A stretch of 64,000 nt of DNA. Source: Loxodes magnus. Taxonomy: Eukaryota > Ciliophora > Karyorelictea > Loxodida > Loxodidae. The position numbers and the translations under genes were made by a program. Positions within the stretch are counted from its first letter, which is position 1. Each line of letters opens with the position of its first letter. The stretch spans positions 558,001 to 622,000 of the forward strand of contig CAMPDV010000093.1 in assembly GCA_946699065.1 (NCBI GenBank), given 5' to 3'. Shown here piece after piece: positions 1 to 12,769 of this stretch. The notes beneath the pieces are model-generated. The model ran no database searches. It saw only the letters and a program-made list of their open reading frames with translations, and was not told where the DNA came from.

Positions 1-129
1 AGTAGTAGAAAAATAAAATCAAAATATAGGTATAATATATAAATAAAAATGGAATGAAAGAAATATTAAACTACAAGAAGAATAAAAAATGTAGATTTAT
101 GATATAGAATAAAGCTATAACATTATATC

Positions 130-600
130 TCATTTTATTCTTAAATCAGAAAGTTCATTATATTCCCACTTAGAAGAAATCGACTACCTTTGTAATTTGC
201 TTTCATGTTACTCGTTTTTTATTTATGAGGATAGAGAACAAATTTTAGATATAAAGCTTTCTGTTTTTATACTTATAAATAAAAGTAAAGATATTGGTAA
301 AATCTCTAGCTTTATCAAAGGATTTAGAATCTTAATACATGTGAAGCACTTAAATGAGCCATAAAAGTATTATCTAGTTCCTTTATCCAAATTAATAATT
401 ATTTTCTAGTAGTGATGTTTTACTAAATTATCTTATAAACCTTCCTTCTTTAGAGCTAATTAGTAATAAAGCATTAACGCTTACGAAATTTATATAAAAA
501 AGGGCTTTGAATAATTAAGCTAGATAATCTCATTAAATTTCATAGTCAAAATTATAATTTCTTGATAATGAGATTTAACTTAGTTTGTTTTCCTTATTCT
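130..600 (-). pseudogene. possible 3' end of a kelch-like gene
   Basis: The last codons, read leftwards, give KWEYNELSDLRIK and then TGA at 130-132. This resembles the carboxyl ends of the four kelch-like genes at the right end of the window (LWEYNTGNLKFRKLN, VWEYNTKNTRMT). Further upstream the same frame stays open but I cannot align it with confidence to the kelch body, and no amino-terminal half was found before the next gene's stop at 1263. It may be a decayed or truncated copy, or a gene with frame breaks I did not resolve. The upper boundary is a guess. Confidence 0.3.
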
Positions 601-1262
601 AAAGATTTAAACCATATAACTAATAAAAGTTTATAATTAAATACTAGATAAGAACAAAAAAGATATAAGGGAAAAAAATAAAAAACAATTATTTAAAATA
701 TTTCATCACAAACTTCGAGACTACTAATATCATATATTGCATTAAATTTTCAAGCAAAGAGCTAAAGATTTTGAAGTTAAAACTAATATAAAATATAATA
801 AAATTTTCCATCTAAATTTTGTTTAAATTTTATTTTAGAAATTAAAGAAATTTAGATAAATAAAAGAAAAATAAAAATAAAAATCAAGTTTTTTCAAGCA
901 AAAAATTTAAAAAAAAAAGTGATGGATTAAGAATAATCATTATAGAAGAAGTAGCTTTAATTATTTTCTGTATTGCATAACTAAATGCTTTCACAAGTAT
1001 GAAGAAGGATTAGATTTTAGAAGCATTTTATTTATTTATTTAGAAAATTTAAAATATTAGATAAGCTAAAAATTAGTCTTAGTAAATCTTAGAAACGATT
1101 GCTAATTAATAAGAAATTCAAAGACCTTGTTAGCAATATTATATCTAAAGGAGTTGAAATATGTAATTTAGAGTAATCATATGAAATCTAAGTAATATAA
1201 AGGCATTATATATAAAAAATCAAAAAAAGCAAAACTAAGGTAAAAATATTAATTCTCAAAGT

Positions 1263-4257
1263 TCATCCAATTTTTATAAGCTAAGCATAAACAAAAGCAC
1301 CAAAATCATAAATTTTTTGTCCAAGGCTTTGCTGAAAATTCTCATTGTCCATAATTTTCTACATTTAAGCACCTGTAATTAGTTTTTATGAGATTCCGTC
1401 ATTATTTCTCTATATTGAATAACCTTACACTTATCTCTTTTACATAATTGAATTTCCTTATATCACTTCTAATTATCTCTAAATCAACTTCATTCCTACC
1501 TATATTTGAAAATCTTTGAACTATCAGCAGCTAAATAATACTCCCAAAAATAATTAAATTCTACTTCCTAGCTTCAGTCCTTATTTCTATTTTGAATTTT
1601 TCAGGATTAAGGCACATTTATGCGATAAATTTCTTTGAAATTAAAAAGAATATAAGAAGCATTATAGAGAATTACCTGTATAGTAGCTTACTTTTTCTCT
1701 TCGTTAGAAACCAAATTGAAGTTTTAAATTCTGATTTTTTCATATTAAGATAAATCTTGCAAGTCTTTAACATTCTTTATTTATAAAAAATTTCTTTCTA
1801 GTCATTGTTAGAATGATTTTGGTAGTAAATCAAAGTTTTTCTAAAAGCTTTATATTCATGTATCAAATATTTATATAAAATTGCTTAACTACTTTTCGAA
1901 TTATTTTTTTTATTTCTCGGATGGAGTTTAAGTTTACTAATTTAGAAGTAAGTCAAAGTTTATCTTATCATTATAAAATAAGTTTAAGATTGTGCTTTTC
2001 TATATTCTCTTTAATCATCTCAATATTTCTTTTTAGTTGCTTTTATCACTTTCCTCTTTAGAAAGTTCATTAACAATCTCTTATTCTACTTTATCTTCTT
2101 TAGGTGATTAAACAACATTTAAATCATTTACAGTTTTTTCTTCTCCAATTTTTACAGAAGGACTATCTAATTTAATAACTTCTACCTCAACAATTTCTTC
2201 ATGTTTTGGCTGCTCCTAGCAAAAACAAGTGATAGAAGTCTAAGCTTCTTTATAAATATTTTCGTTTTCAATAAACTTCTCCTTATTGAAATGCCTTTTA
2301 TTAAATTTTCAAAAGTTAGTTTGCTCTTCTTTCGATGAATTTTCTATGCTTTAAGTTGCTTTATTACTATCTTCATTGATTTCTTTCTATTTAACCTGTA
2401 AATCTTTCTTTTTTTTGAAGAATTTAATAAACTAATTCTTTAAGTTCTATTTACTAAAGTGTTTCTTTTCTAAATCTTAATTTATTTGTACTTTTTCGTT
2501 ACTTTCTCTCTCATCATTTTATTTGATCTAATCTTATAGTAATTCATTTAATTAATTTGGCATTTTATTTTTATTTACTATTTCTTCTGTCTTTTTCCTG
2601 TCAAATTATGGCAAATAGTATTAATTTTAGTTATCTTATTATGGTTTTTTATATAAAGTGTTCAAGCTATATTTAAATCTTAATAGCAAGAATTTTATTT
2701 TTTTAAAGCAGAATTGGTTCCTAACTTTTTTTCTTTTTCTTCCATTGACTTTAGTAACTAATTTTTATTATTTTCTTAAGTGGGACAATTCTACTTAATC
2801 TCAATATTACTTTCAAAACTTGAATTTAACGAATTAGAATTCGATTTTTGCAGTTTTCATTGTTCTAATTCTTCTTATTTCGTATTTTTTCGAAGATTTT
2901 TTTAAGATTGAAGCATTTTTTCATTTTTCTAGGTTTATTAAGTTCTAATTGGAGATCTAATTTCAAGTTTTTCTTAAATTAACTATTTTTAAGGAGGTAG
3001 ATGCTTTGGCATAATTTAAAAGTCAGATTAATTTTGACTTTAATTTATGCTTTAAACCTTTTTATTCTAATAACTTTCTTTCATTGCTTAGTTTTCGATC
3101 TAATAAACATTTACAGTCGTATAAGTTTCTTTTTTATCTTGTTAAAGAGATTAGCAAACTTTTATATCCGTAGATATGATAGGAGTTTATCTCCTTTTCT
3201 TAGTTTGAGGTTCTGTTTTTTATAAAAATTCAGTTTCGTAATCTATAAAATTACGTGTATGTTAAGTACTCTAATTTTTTCTAGAGTCATACTAAGGTTA
3301 AATTCGAGTTATATTTAGAAAATTTTAAGAGCACTTTGCAAAATTTCCTTTTTTAGAAATAAAAGAGTGCGGTACTTTCTTAGCACGCTTGATTTCTTTT
3401 ATATGCATGTTAGAATGTAATTAGCTTAAGTTATCTCTTACCTTTCTTGCTATTTTCAATTACTTTAACATTTTTATACTATTTAAATCATCAGCATTTT
3501 TACTATTTTTATGCTTTATTGACGAGTTTGAAGTGGGTAATAAGGGTATAACAGAAAGATTCTAGTTTAGTTTCTCATCCTCTCAAATTATTTCCATGTT
3601 TTAAATATATGGAGTTAAAGAGTTTTTCGCATCCTAAAGGTTTTATGGAAAAACTTGGAGGTCCTGCTTAGGAGAGAAATTAAAGATTGATTAGCTTATT
3701 ATTGAGCTATTTAAATTTGTCGTTGATTAGCTTTGGAAGAACTTAGGCCCTCTTTTAATTTCAGGTAATGAAATATCAAGCTTTTCTTTATCAAGATTAG
3801 ACATTCCATTTAGCTTAGTTTAAATGTTACCTTTTGATTTACTTTGCTCGCTTTTTAAATTATTTTCCATTTAAATATCAAGTATTTGGGATTCAAAGCT
3901 TATGTTTATATTTTTTTATTTTTTTTCTTTAAGAAAATCATTTTTAGAGTTATTTTTAAACTTTAGGCTATGTTGAGCTTTTTCTTAGCCTTTTTCTTAT
4001 TTTTAAATCAGAATATTCTAACCTTGATTTTAGTTCTTTACTGTCAAAAGATCTGATCATGATTGAGCAGATGTTTAATCTAAGCTTTTTATAATTAAGT
4101 CCGAAGAAACTCCCTATAGAAATTACCTCTGAGCATTTAAAGGTTTAAATCTAATTTTTAAAGGAGTATTAATTCTCTTATTATTGGATAAATTTTTGGA
4201 AATAAACTCTTTTTCATCATTTTAGCCTCCCTTCGCATTAGGTTATTTTTCTTTCAT
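1263..4257 (-). CDS. large disordered Gln/Asn/Lys-rich protein, conserved C-terminal region, two tiny introns
   Basis: Unknown function. From ATG at 4257 the protein starts MKEKQPNAKGGQNDEKEF and runs about 985 residues to TGA at 1263-1265. The first 750 residues are low-complexity and rich in Q, N, K, S and E, most Q being TAA or TAG. The last 230 are more ordered and contain a hydrophobic run (IMLLIFFLI) followed by CLNPEKFKIEI. Two introns are inferred by comparison with the paralogue at 14088-17096: 1676-1691 (16 nt, phase 2) and 1410-1428 (19 nt, phase 0). An in-frame TGA at 2015-2017 is read as Trp, because homology continues beyond it. One base is missing near 2650 in a run of A, where the frame changes in mid-domain with no usable GT...AG. 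A membrane association through the hydrophobic stretch is possible but inferred. Confidence 0.72.
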
Positions 4258-7200
4258 TTTACTTTATAAAGTCTAACTATATTAATGAAGCAAAATTATT
4301 ATTTATTAAAACTATTATATATTATGCTTTCAACTTTACATTTGCTATCTACATTATTTTAATTAAAGCTATATATTAAATCTTTTAATTTAGATATTTA
4401 TCTATTGTTGTTAGTTTCAGCATGCTTCAACCAGGAATTAAGGAGTTATATAGAATTGACTGACTATTATGCTTATTATAAAACTTTATTTCTAGAATCC
4501 AATTTTAAATATTAGTTTATTTGCTTGCTTAGTATGATGAAAGTTAAAAATCCAATAATGTGATATTAACTAACTAATCATAGTTATAGTGTTAGCTCTT
4601 TATTTATCTAGATAAAACTATTCCGCTTTTATTCTAATTTATTATTTTAATTTGCTTATATATGAGTTTTTTCATTAGTGCTTTAGATAGTAAATTAGCC
4701 TTAAAGGAATAAATGAGATGCTTTTAATTTGCTAGCTATTATTTAATAAATATTTAGAGAACTTATATAGGTTAATAAAATTTTTGTAAGGATTAAGTTA
4801 TTTCTACAGATTAAGCTAGGATAAAAAACCAGATTTTATCATCCTTCGCTTTTTTATAATAATAGATGTCTATTAATAAGGCAGATAAGAAAAGGGGTAG
4901 AGTCTATTTTATATAAAATCTAAGTTTTCATTTTCTTCTATTAAAAGCTTTTTAGGAAGTAATAAAAATATCGTTGTATGAATTTGACTTCTAGTTAAAA
5001 AAGAAATAATACATGTAAATATTTAATAATTAAGCATCTAATCCTTATTTATTCAATTTTCTTAACTTTTAATCTAAAACCACATTTATCTTTTCTCTAG
5101 TATATATTACATTTATCTCCTAAAATTATAAAAATGAATGCTTAATATAGCTATAGTAGTAAAACATTTACAATTAAGGCGAAATAATACTATTAGCTTC
5201 TAAAAATAAGAGGAAATTTGATAGCTTTAGTAATGACATGATAATTAAAAGTAAGTTAATTCATTTGCTATTTAGTTTTGCAATTTTTGAAATCAAGGAG
5301 CACAACTTCTTAATTATATCATTCTTCTTTTTCACATTTTGAAATCAAAATTTTTTTATTTTATTATAAATTATTAATTCAATAAGACTTAACACTTTAA
5401 GATAAAAATCAACTAACCAACTTGAAATGATAAAATTATGCATTGTTAAATAAATCTTAAACTGAATCATTTTGAATAATAGAAGTGCTATTTTTATATA
5501 GCGATTTGCCTACTTTGTTGATTTAGTTTTCAATATTCGCAACTATTATTCTTAATTCTTTTAAATTAAATTGATTATTTCATTAAAGTATCATAATAAT
5601 GTCTATTTATAAGATTCATATTTATATTTTTATTTAGATATTTAAATTAAAGAAAGCAAGAGTTATGAGGAATATTAGATGCATAAAGTTTAATAGTTAG
5701 AAATTTAAATAAATCACTTGTTTTTTAGCTTTTAAAATTATAAAAGCAAAGAAACAAAAATAAATTGAATATTTCCTTAATCTCTCAATGCCGTAGCTAA
5801 ATACATTTCTACTCTTATTTGTATAAAAGTCACCTTTTTAAATTAAATCTAAATATTATTTCAAATATATAAATAGAAGGCTATTATTTAAATTTATACC
5901 ACAAGAAAAGAGTAGAAAACTTTTAGAAGACATAACTCATTTTAGTTATTAATTTTATAATGATAAAGACTATTCCCTGTAGTTTCCTGTAGGAATATAG
6001 TTAATAGGTTTATTTTCTAACTATATATATGCTTTTAATTATATTCACTCATAAAAAACATGTGCTTCGCCAAAATCCTTTAATAATATCTTCTTTCTGA
6101 AATTTTCTACCCAATTTTTTTTAATTATTCTGCAAATTTTAAATTACTTGCATTGATATTAAATACACTTAGAAAAAAAGGTAATTTTGTCGAATACTAT
6201 ACATTCATAATATTTTAAACATTAGATTAAAATAACAAGAATCCTTTCGTAATATGAAGCATAAATATAGCAGATGTAAATATTAAAATACCTATAATTA
6301 TATAAGATATAATAAACCCTAGCAAGCATTCCACTAATAATTATTGATTTAAAATATCATAATCTAAAGCTTAGAAATATCTAATTATTAATCTTAGCTT
6401 TAATTAAATATATTTAATAATATAAAAATTGTTACTAGCTCCAACTTTTAAAATTTTCTCTTTCATTTATCTATCAAAAAATAAAGCGATTTTCTTATTA
6501 CAGAAGCTATCAAAAAATTTAATATTCATTAAAATTAAAAAATTTGCAAGAGTCTTAATAGTTTGTCTAAGAAACCTCAAATTTAAATAATACCCATTTT
6601 CTGATAAATGGGGAAAATAGTGAGATCAAATGCTTATAATTCATATGTACTTAAAAAGTTAGCAAAGTATATTTGCAAAATGATTTAATATATTTTATAT
6701 TCTTATTTTCACACTAAATTAGAAATATTTTTTGGATAGCACCTAGAAATTATAAAGTATTTTGATTTTATTTTAACTAAAGATTAGAAAAAACTAATTT
6801 AAAAAAGAATTATTTCTTAGTAAAAATTTAAAAGAATATAGCTATTTTAAGAAACTTCTTTGATTCGAGGAACATTTTTCTAGATATTAGTAAACTTTAA
6901 ATTAAAAGATAGTAGTAGATTAATAAGGCATAATAATAAAGAAATATAAAAGAGAAGATAAAATAAAATAAAGCTATAAGTAACCTAAGAAATTTTGAAA
7001 ATATTAATGATAAACTAATATTTTTATATTTTAGATAGTTAAATAAGCTAGAATTGTAAATAATATCGTTATTTGATATCAGCATCAAGATAATGATTAT
7101 TTTATTTTCTCTATATATAAAAGAGTACAATATTTGCTTAGTTATTAATAAAATTTTTAATAACTTAAAGATAATCTATGAAGAACAAAATTAAATATAA

Positions 7201-7531
7201 GTTTGAAATATTAAACAAATTTAATCAATAAAGCAAAGGAATATATTCTATTTAAATTTAACTTAAAATGGAAAGAAATAAAAGGCTATTCTTTAAAGTA
7301 TTTAAATTTCATTAGAAAAACCTTTAAGAAATTTGTGTTTATAGTCAAACATAATAAATAGATATATTAATGTGGTTAGGAAAATATTTCTCTGCATATA
7401 TTTTTATTTTTACAAGGATGTGAAAGTAGTAAAAAGACTCAGTTATAAATTTAAAATTTAAGAAAATAAAGTTTAAAAGTATTAAAATAATAGTGATCAA
7501 TTTTCTTTTTTAGAAAGAATCATATTAAAAT
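4258..7531. other. AT-rich spacer, no gene recognised
   Basis: Very AT-rich with long A and T runs. I sampled it in several frames and saw no stretch with convincing protein composition. It may hold the promoter of the gene ending at 4257 on its left side. A diverged small gene could be missed. Confidence 0.4.
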
Positions 7532-7602
7532 TGCCTCACCGAGAATCGAACTCGGATTGCTGGATTTAAAGTCCAAAGTGCTAACCGTTACACCATGAGG
7601 CA
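7532..7602 (-). tRNA. tRNA-Gln with anticodon UUA (reads UAA)
   Basis: The complement folds as a complete 71-nt tRNA: acceptor stem TGCCTCA/TGAGGCA, a D arm with GTGT...GCAC, anticodon stem TTGGA/TCCAG around the loop CTTTAAA, a 4-nt variable loop and T arm CCGAG-TTCGATT-CTCGG. Loop positions 34-36 are UUA, so the tRNA pairs with UAA and, by wobble, UAG. In the standard code this would be a suppressor. Here UAA and UAG fill Gln positions in every gene in the window, so it is a normal Gln tRNA of a reassigned code. The B box GGTTCGANTCC-like segment is intact, and a TTTT run directly downstream can end polymerase III transcription. Confidence 0.95.
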
Positions 7603-8538
7603 TTTTTATTAGTAAATTTTCAAATTGTATATATATAGTAATTTGGTAAAGAAAGTGGGATAATAGAAAAAGTATTTTTCAAAAGGTAAATGCTTATAAC
7701 TAGTCCCCAACTAGTTCTTAATTTAAAAATTATTTTACTCTTACTAAAATAAATTTATAAAAATTAAAAATTTTAAAGATTAAAATAAAAATTTGAGGGA
7801 ATAATAATTAATAAAACTGAGAAAAGTTTTAAATTTTTAGTTATTATAGTAGCAAAACGAAATAAAAATAAGCTATAATAAAATTAATAAAAACTTAGCC
7901 ATAAGATTAAAAACAGCCAAACATATTAAAAAAAGAAACTAAAATATTAAATTTATTGAAAATTAAAAAATTAAGCGAATAATTATTTATATAAAAAAGC
8001 TTATTTTATGCTTAAAAACTTAATTCTTGATATCAAAAGACAAAAAAAAATTAGATAGTAACTTTTTTACTCGAATTCTAGTAATAAAAATAGGTTATAA
8101 TGATAAGCAATTATTTATAAACTTTTTAATGAAAGAGATAATTAAAAAGTATATTAATAAATAAATTTTTAGAACGAAAATAGAAAACATGAAGAAAATA
8201 ATAAAATTAAATTTAAACTTTATAATAAATTTAATTATTTTTTCTTGTTAACTTTTTTAACGTAAAGCTAGAATGCTTCATCATTCACATCACTTTTCAT
8301 AGTCAATCTATTCTTAAAAATATTTTATTTTTGAATTTTCTGCCCTTTATTTACATTTCTTAATCATATTAATTGTTAGTAAAATACATATATAAAAAAG
8401 ATAAAATACGCAAAAAATTTAATTTAAATAAGTTCTATAATTATTTAGAATAATCTAAATTGATTTTTGTTCTTTATCTTTGAGCAATTTAACCTTATAA
8501 ATAAAATTTTGGTGGCATTTTAGTTTTCAATATTGTAA

Positions 8539-9369
8539 TAATAATAATATACTAAATTAAAGTGTTCGCATCTCCGGGGATTTTAAACCCCTTCAATACA
8601 TACCTCCAGAGTTCGTTCCTTGAGGTTTAAAATAAAAGTTCGGGACTCCCAGTTTTTTTGGAGTTCTGGTACTCCCTTGAAAAAGCCTCCTTTTAAAAAT
8701 TCTTACATCCTTGTCTACATATATTCTTGAGAATTCTCTCCAAATCTCTTCACTGTTTCTTCTCTGTTTATCCAAATATATCTTACATCTCTTGTATGTG
8801 TGGAATCATGATTTGAACAGGTAGCACAGCTTGACGATCCTTCTGGGAGGAGTTATCTCTATGGATTTTGTGTATTCTAGTTCCATTTTATTTTCAGCTA
8901 AGGTTTAAGGTTAAATTCTTTTTTCTCCCAAAATTTTCACTTCGATTTCCTGTTTCATTAATCTTTCTTCATTGTTTTAACTTTTCTATAATTTTTGGTT
9001 TCTTTCTTTAATATTTAAACTTCTTCTTATAGGTTACGGATAGATTTCATAAGTTATTCTATTATTGGCTATTCATCATTTTTCTATTTCTACATTATTT
9101 TTTAGTTACCACTTTTCATGTAGTTGCTTGATCGTGACTATGGGAGTAAAAAGTCTCACTTGCTTTAGTCAGTTTTTGTTGATTTAATTTCTTATTCAAT
9201 TTAAGATTATCTTTATTTTTCTAAATTTGGGAAAAAGAGCCTAAGAAATTTATTATGCTATTAAAGAAGAGGTGGTAGAAGAAGAACTAGAAGTCTCTGG
9301 TCTTTTTTCTTTTTCTATGGAGCTGGGAAAAAAACCCTTCTTGAGACCTTCTGCCATTTTTTTAAAATA
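8539..9369 (-). mobile_element. non-LTR retroposon, single ORF with CCHC knuckle (family 1)
   Basis: Flanked by a perfect 15-bp direct repeat, TTTTCAATATTGTAA, at 8524-8538 and 9370-9384. The element starts with ATG almost at once (MAEGLKKGFFPSS), as do its relatives at 11649-12589 and 55984-56921 (MVEGFKKGFYTTS and MEGFKRGFYTTS). In the middle is CYLF...H....C, a zinc knuckle of the CX2CX4HX4C type with the second Cys replaced by Phe. The 3' end carries GGGG/CCCC able to pair and a (TAA)n-type tail. No LTR and no reverse transcriptase. The coding frame is not continuous, so this copy is probably dead. LINE ORF1 or a non-autonomous relative is the best fit. Confidence 0.75.
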
Positions 9370-9448
9370 TTTTCAATATTGTAAAGTATTTCATGAGTTA
9401 AACATTGTAGTTACTCAATTATTTATAATTAAATGATTGAATAATTAA

Positions 9449-10415
9449 TTAATTAATTTTAACTATAAGGGTTAGGGTCATCTTTAACTAGAGGAAATGT
9501 TTCCTCAAATTAAAGACAATAAAAGTTTTTATATTCAATACTCAACTGCATGTCTTCATCTGAATCAATTTCAAACTGAGATAATTCTTCTTTCTCTTCA
9601 ATAAGCTCATAGAGTTGTTCTTACATCTTCTTGTAATTTTTCTCCAGCTTCTCTAAACAAATTCTAAGGTCATTGTTGTCCTTTTAAAGCTATTTATTCT
9701 GTTACTATTAATTACCAAGATCCTGTTTGATTAGTGTCACACTTGAATCATCTAATATCAGCTTCTTTCTGTAAATACCTCAAAAGTAGTTACAATTTTG
9801 CCTCTTCGATGTTCCAAATTCTTTATGGTGCTGCTCAAGCACTCTTCTTCACTTCGGACATTACCTCCAAAAATGTCCAGCCTTTTGACAACAATAGCAA
9901 CGTTTTATTAAGGGCTTGAATTAAAATTTTTATTCTTTTTACATTTTTTCAATTTCCATCTTTTCTGATTGAAGTTAGTTTTTTTTTGATTGGTAATCGA
10001 ATTTCTTCTTTAATTTTCTATTGATTTGCTTCTAGGTTTTTTTCTAATAGTTAAAATTAGGAAGTTAATGCTTCAATTTAAAACTAAACTTTACTTACCA
10101 AGTCTTGATCTTCCTTTTTTCTATCTTAAAAAAGAAGCCGAAGATTCAAGTTTTCCGTCTTCAGGATCTATATTTCGATATTCATTTTCTCAATTAATGA
10201 ATAAAGCTAAATAATGTCTTACTCATGGGGTTTCTCAAGCTTTTTCAGTTTGCTAGGAAATTCCGTATTTCCCAATCCTTAACAGGAGTAGATTTATCTT
10301 TTTTTAATTCTTGGTTCTTGTTAGTTAACTGAGACTTAAGATTGATCTTTAAGGTTAGAATTCAAGGTTTAGATTCCCGGGTTTTTTTCCATTTATATTA
10401 CTCAAAACTATTAAT
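9449..10415 (-). mobile_element. non-LTR retroposon, ORF with CCHC knuckle and C-terminal coiled coil (family 2)
   Basis: Flanked by a perfect 17-bp direct repeat, AATGATTGAATAATTAA, at 9432-9448 and 10416-10432. The ORF begins MEKNPGIQTLNSNL just inside the 5' end. Its middle holds CYCCQKAGHFWRQC, a complete CX2CX4HX4C knuckle; the Trp before RQC is conserved in family 1. The carboxyl part is a coiled coil (LEKLEKNYKKMQEQLYEL). The 3' end is AGTTAAAATTAATTAATT. A truncated relative lies at 56960-57385. About one break in the frame, so recently active at most. It encodes a nucleic-acid-binding ORF1-like protein only. Confidence 0.75.
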
Positions 10416-10458
10416 AATGATTGAATAATTAAAAACCAATCTAAAAGTATTAAAAAAT

Positions 10459-11294
10459 TAAAAAAATGGATTAATCTATTCGACTCTCAAAAAATTAACT
10501 TAGAAACCTAAAGAGAAAAGCGCCAAAAGAAATTTAGAAAAAATAATAAGAATAGGAGGAGTCAAGCTCTTCTTCAGAAGGTAAAGTTATGGTAGGATAA
10601 ATAGAGATAAGTTAACCTAAAAACGAAACTAATCAAAAACTTTAAATTTAATTAGACCAAATGTAAAAAGTAATCTCAAATTATGAAGAAACAACTTACA
10701 ACTTAGGCAAAAAAATACGGGAACTAATGAGTAACATAGAAGATTAGAACAACGAATTACTAATACTTAGAAGATAACTTATTTGTAGCAAATTAATAAC
10801 GGAAGAATAACTCTGAACTTAATCATAATAAAATTTTAAATATGACACAAAAATGGAAATAGAAAAAATACCAATAGAATTAAAAACAGAATTGAATCCA
10901 GAAAAAGAAATGATTGCTACAAGTTTCATTAAAAGATTAGAAAATATAGAAAATAAATTATCATAAAAAAGGACGAAATAAAGACAATAATACAAACTTT
11001 GTTGATGTTGCAAATCAAATCAAGATATTTTAAAAAACTGTTGATAACGAAAGAAAATAAACGAATAAGAGCAGAAAAGAACATGGAGACAACTCAATAA
11101 ACTATGAATAACTCCAACAGGGATCTACAAATAAAAGCTTTTTGCAAGACCACTTGAACGGTTACAGTGGTAACCTTCCACTTAATAAAAAGGTCGTGGA
11201 TCACACCCACGTTAAAAAAACTGTCCGCAGGAACTGGTTGCAATTCCAGAGAATGCAAAACTCTACTAACTTTAAGTATATTATTATTATTATT
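10459..11294 (+). mobile_element. non-LTR retroposon with knuckle ORF and tRNA-like 3' end (family 3)
   Basis: Flanked by a perfect 14-bp direct repeat, AAGTATTAAAAAAT, at 10445-10458 and 11295-11308. ORF starts MDQSIRLSKNQLRNLKRKAP and is Q/K/S-rich with a coiled-coil middle. The knuckle is degenerate: CWCC is followed ten residues later by C, with the expected His position altered. The 3' region, about 11180-11275, carries GGTTGCAATTCC, close to a polymerase III B box, and is shared with the element at 60747-61587. The tail is TATTATTATTATTA. The 3' match suggests that both copies were primed by the same reverse transcriptase. Confidence 0.7.
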
Positions 11295-11648
11295 AAGTAT
11301 TAAAAAATAATAAATAGCAAATTAGAGTTTTAGATGGTATCCTTTCACATAATGAACTTTGTAGATGTAAAAACACATTGAGTAATTTTATATGAAATTA
11401 GGTATTTATTAGATAATAAAAAGTGATTATTTGTAATATATTAATTAGAATTTGCAATTAATCATGCAAATATTTTTTTTAAATTACTCTAGGATAATTC
11501 CCAATTAATTAAATTGTTATAGAATGACTTTAATCTCATACTCATATTTCATAAATATATAAGCACTTTAAAATATTAAAAACACATAATAAACATAATT
11601 TTATAAGTGATAAAATTCAGAAATAAGAATCTAATTAATTTGAACTAT

Positions 11649-12589
11649 TTAATTAAATTTTTAATTTAATTAAATTAAAGTGTTAAAGAAGGATCGTCTA
11701 CTTAAGAGATTCCTACTTTCCTATCCAACCAATAGGAACTTGATCTCTAGGTGGTCTTCTCCTACCTTCACTGTCAAGTTTTCGGAATGCCTGTCTCTTC
11801 ATATACATTGCTTTCTTCTTATAAATTTCTCCATTCCTGGTTGGGTAAAATTAGGTTAGGTCATTCCATATTTTCTATTAAATCTTCTTTCTCTTCCAGC
11901 ATCGTCTCCATAGGTGGTCTGTTCTCCTGCAGATGTAACATTTTTTCCTAAAATATTTCTCTTTAGTTTACTCAATTAGCTTATTATTCTCTTATTCGAT
12001 CTCCATTGGGATAGATTGCATAGCCTATTATTTTACACTTGTCTCTAATTTTTCCAATTTGATATGAATATTTTCATTCGATTCGTATAATTGTTCCAGC
12101 TGCCTATCGAATTCGTCAATTAAAATATTCATTGCAGCCTGGTTTAAGTTTCTAGGAGCATGGGTTTCCTCATCTTCTAAATGCTCTTGCTGTTCTTAAG
12201 CTAGTTTTTCAATCTGTTTTTCCAGATCTTTATTTTTTCCTATTAATGCTAAGATAAGCTTAGCCATTTCCTCCTTCGTCATTCCTAAGATTTGTTCTTT
12301 ATTGAGATCTCCGAGGTCCATGTAGGGGTTGAATGTCCTAATCTAGGCCTGAAAGTTACTAATCTTTTGCTCCTTGGGAAGGTCCTCAGTCGATATTGTT
12401 GCATTTTAGTGTTTCTAGGGTTGTTTGGGGGTGTTGTTTAGAGTTGCTCCTATATGGTTTAAGAAGAAGTGTAGGTTTTGGAAGATGACGATTGGTGTTT
12501 AGAAATTTAGGTTTCCTGCTTCCTCTCTTCCTTTTTAGCTTAGAAAGAGGTGGTATAGAAGCCCTTTTTGAAACCTTCTACCATATTTA
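11649..12589 (-). mobile_element. non-LTR retroposon, single ORF with complete CCHC knuckle (family 1)
   Basis: Flanked by a perfect 17-bp direct repeat, TAATTAATTTGAACTAT, at 11632-11648 and 12590-12606. The ORF starts MVEGFKKGFYTTSF within 10 bases of the 5' end, has a Q/S/T-rich head, a long coiled coil (EEMAKLILALIGKNKDLEKQ) and CYICRRTDHLWRRC, a complete CX2CX4HX4C knuckle, followed by a basic tail. About one frame break. The 3' tail is an AT palindrome-like run of TTTAATT units. This is the best-preserved knuckle in the left cluster. Confidence 0.8.
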
Positions 12590-12769
12590 TAATTAATTTG
12601 AACTATAATGCATTTTTTCTAAATAAATAAGGAGATTTATTTAAATGCTTTTACTTTTTTCTAATTTGATTTGAATTTTAGTTAAAACTTTATAATTAAA
12701 TCTATAAAGCAAAACCTAACTAATTTTTAATCTAAAAGGTTAGAAGTGTAATTTTACTATATATTTTTT

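Noticed and set aside
9466-9476. Telomere-like AGGGTTAGGG, and a similar stretch near 56808-56822
   Set aside because: Only one or two units. The first lies in the 3' end of a retroposon and the second is Pro/Gln codons of a retroposon ORF.
8539-12589. LTR retrotransposon gag genes
   Set aside because: CCHC knuckles also occur in gag, but there are no LTRs, target duplications vary from 14 to 17 bp rather than 4-6 bp, and the ends carry simple A/T tails.
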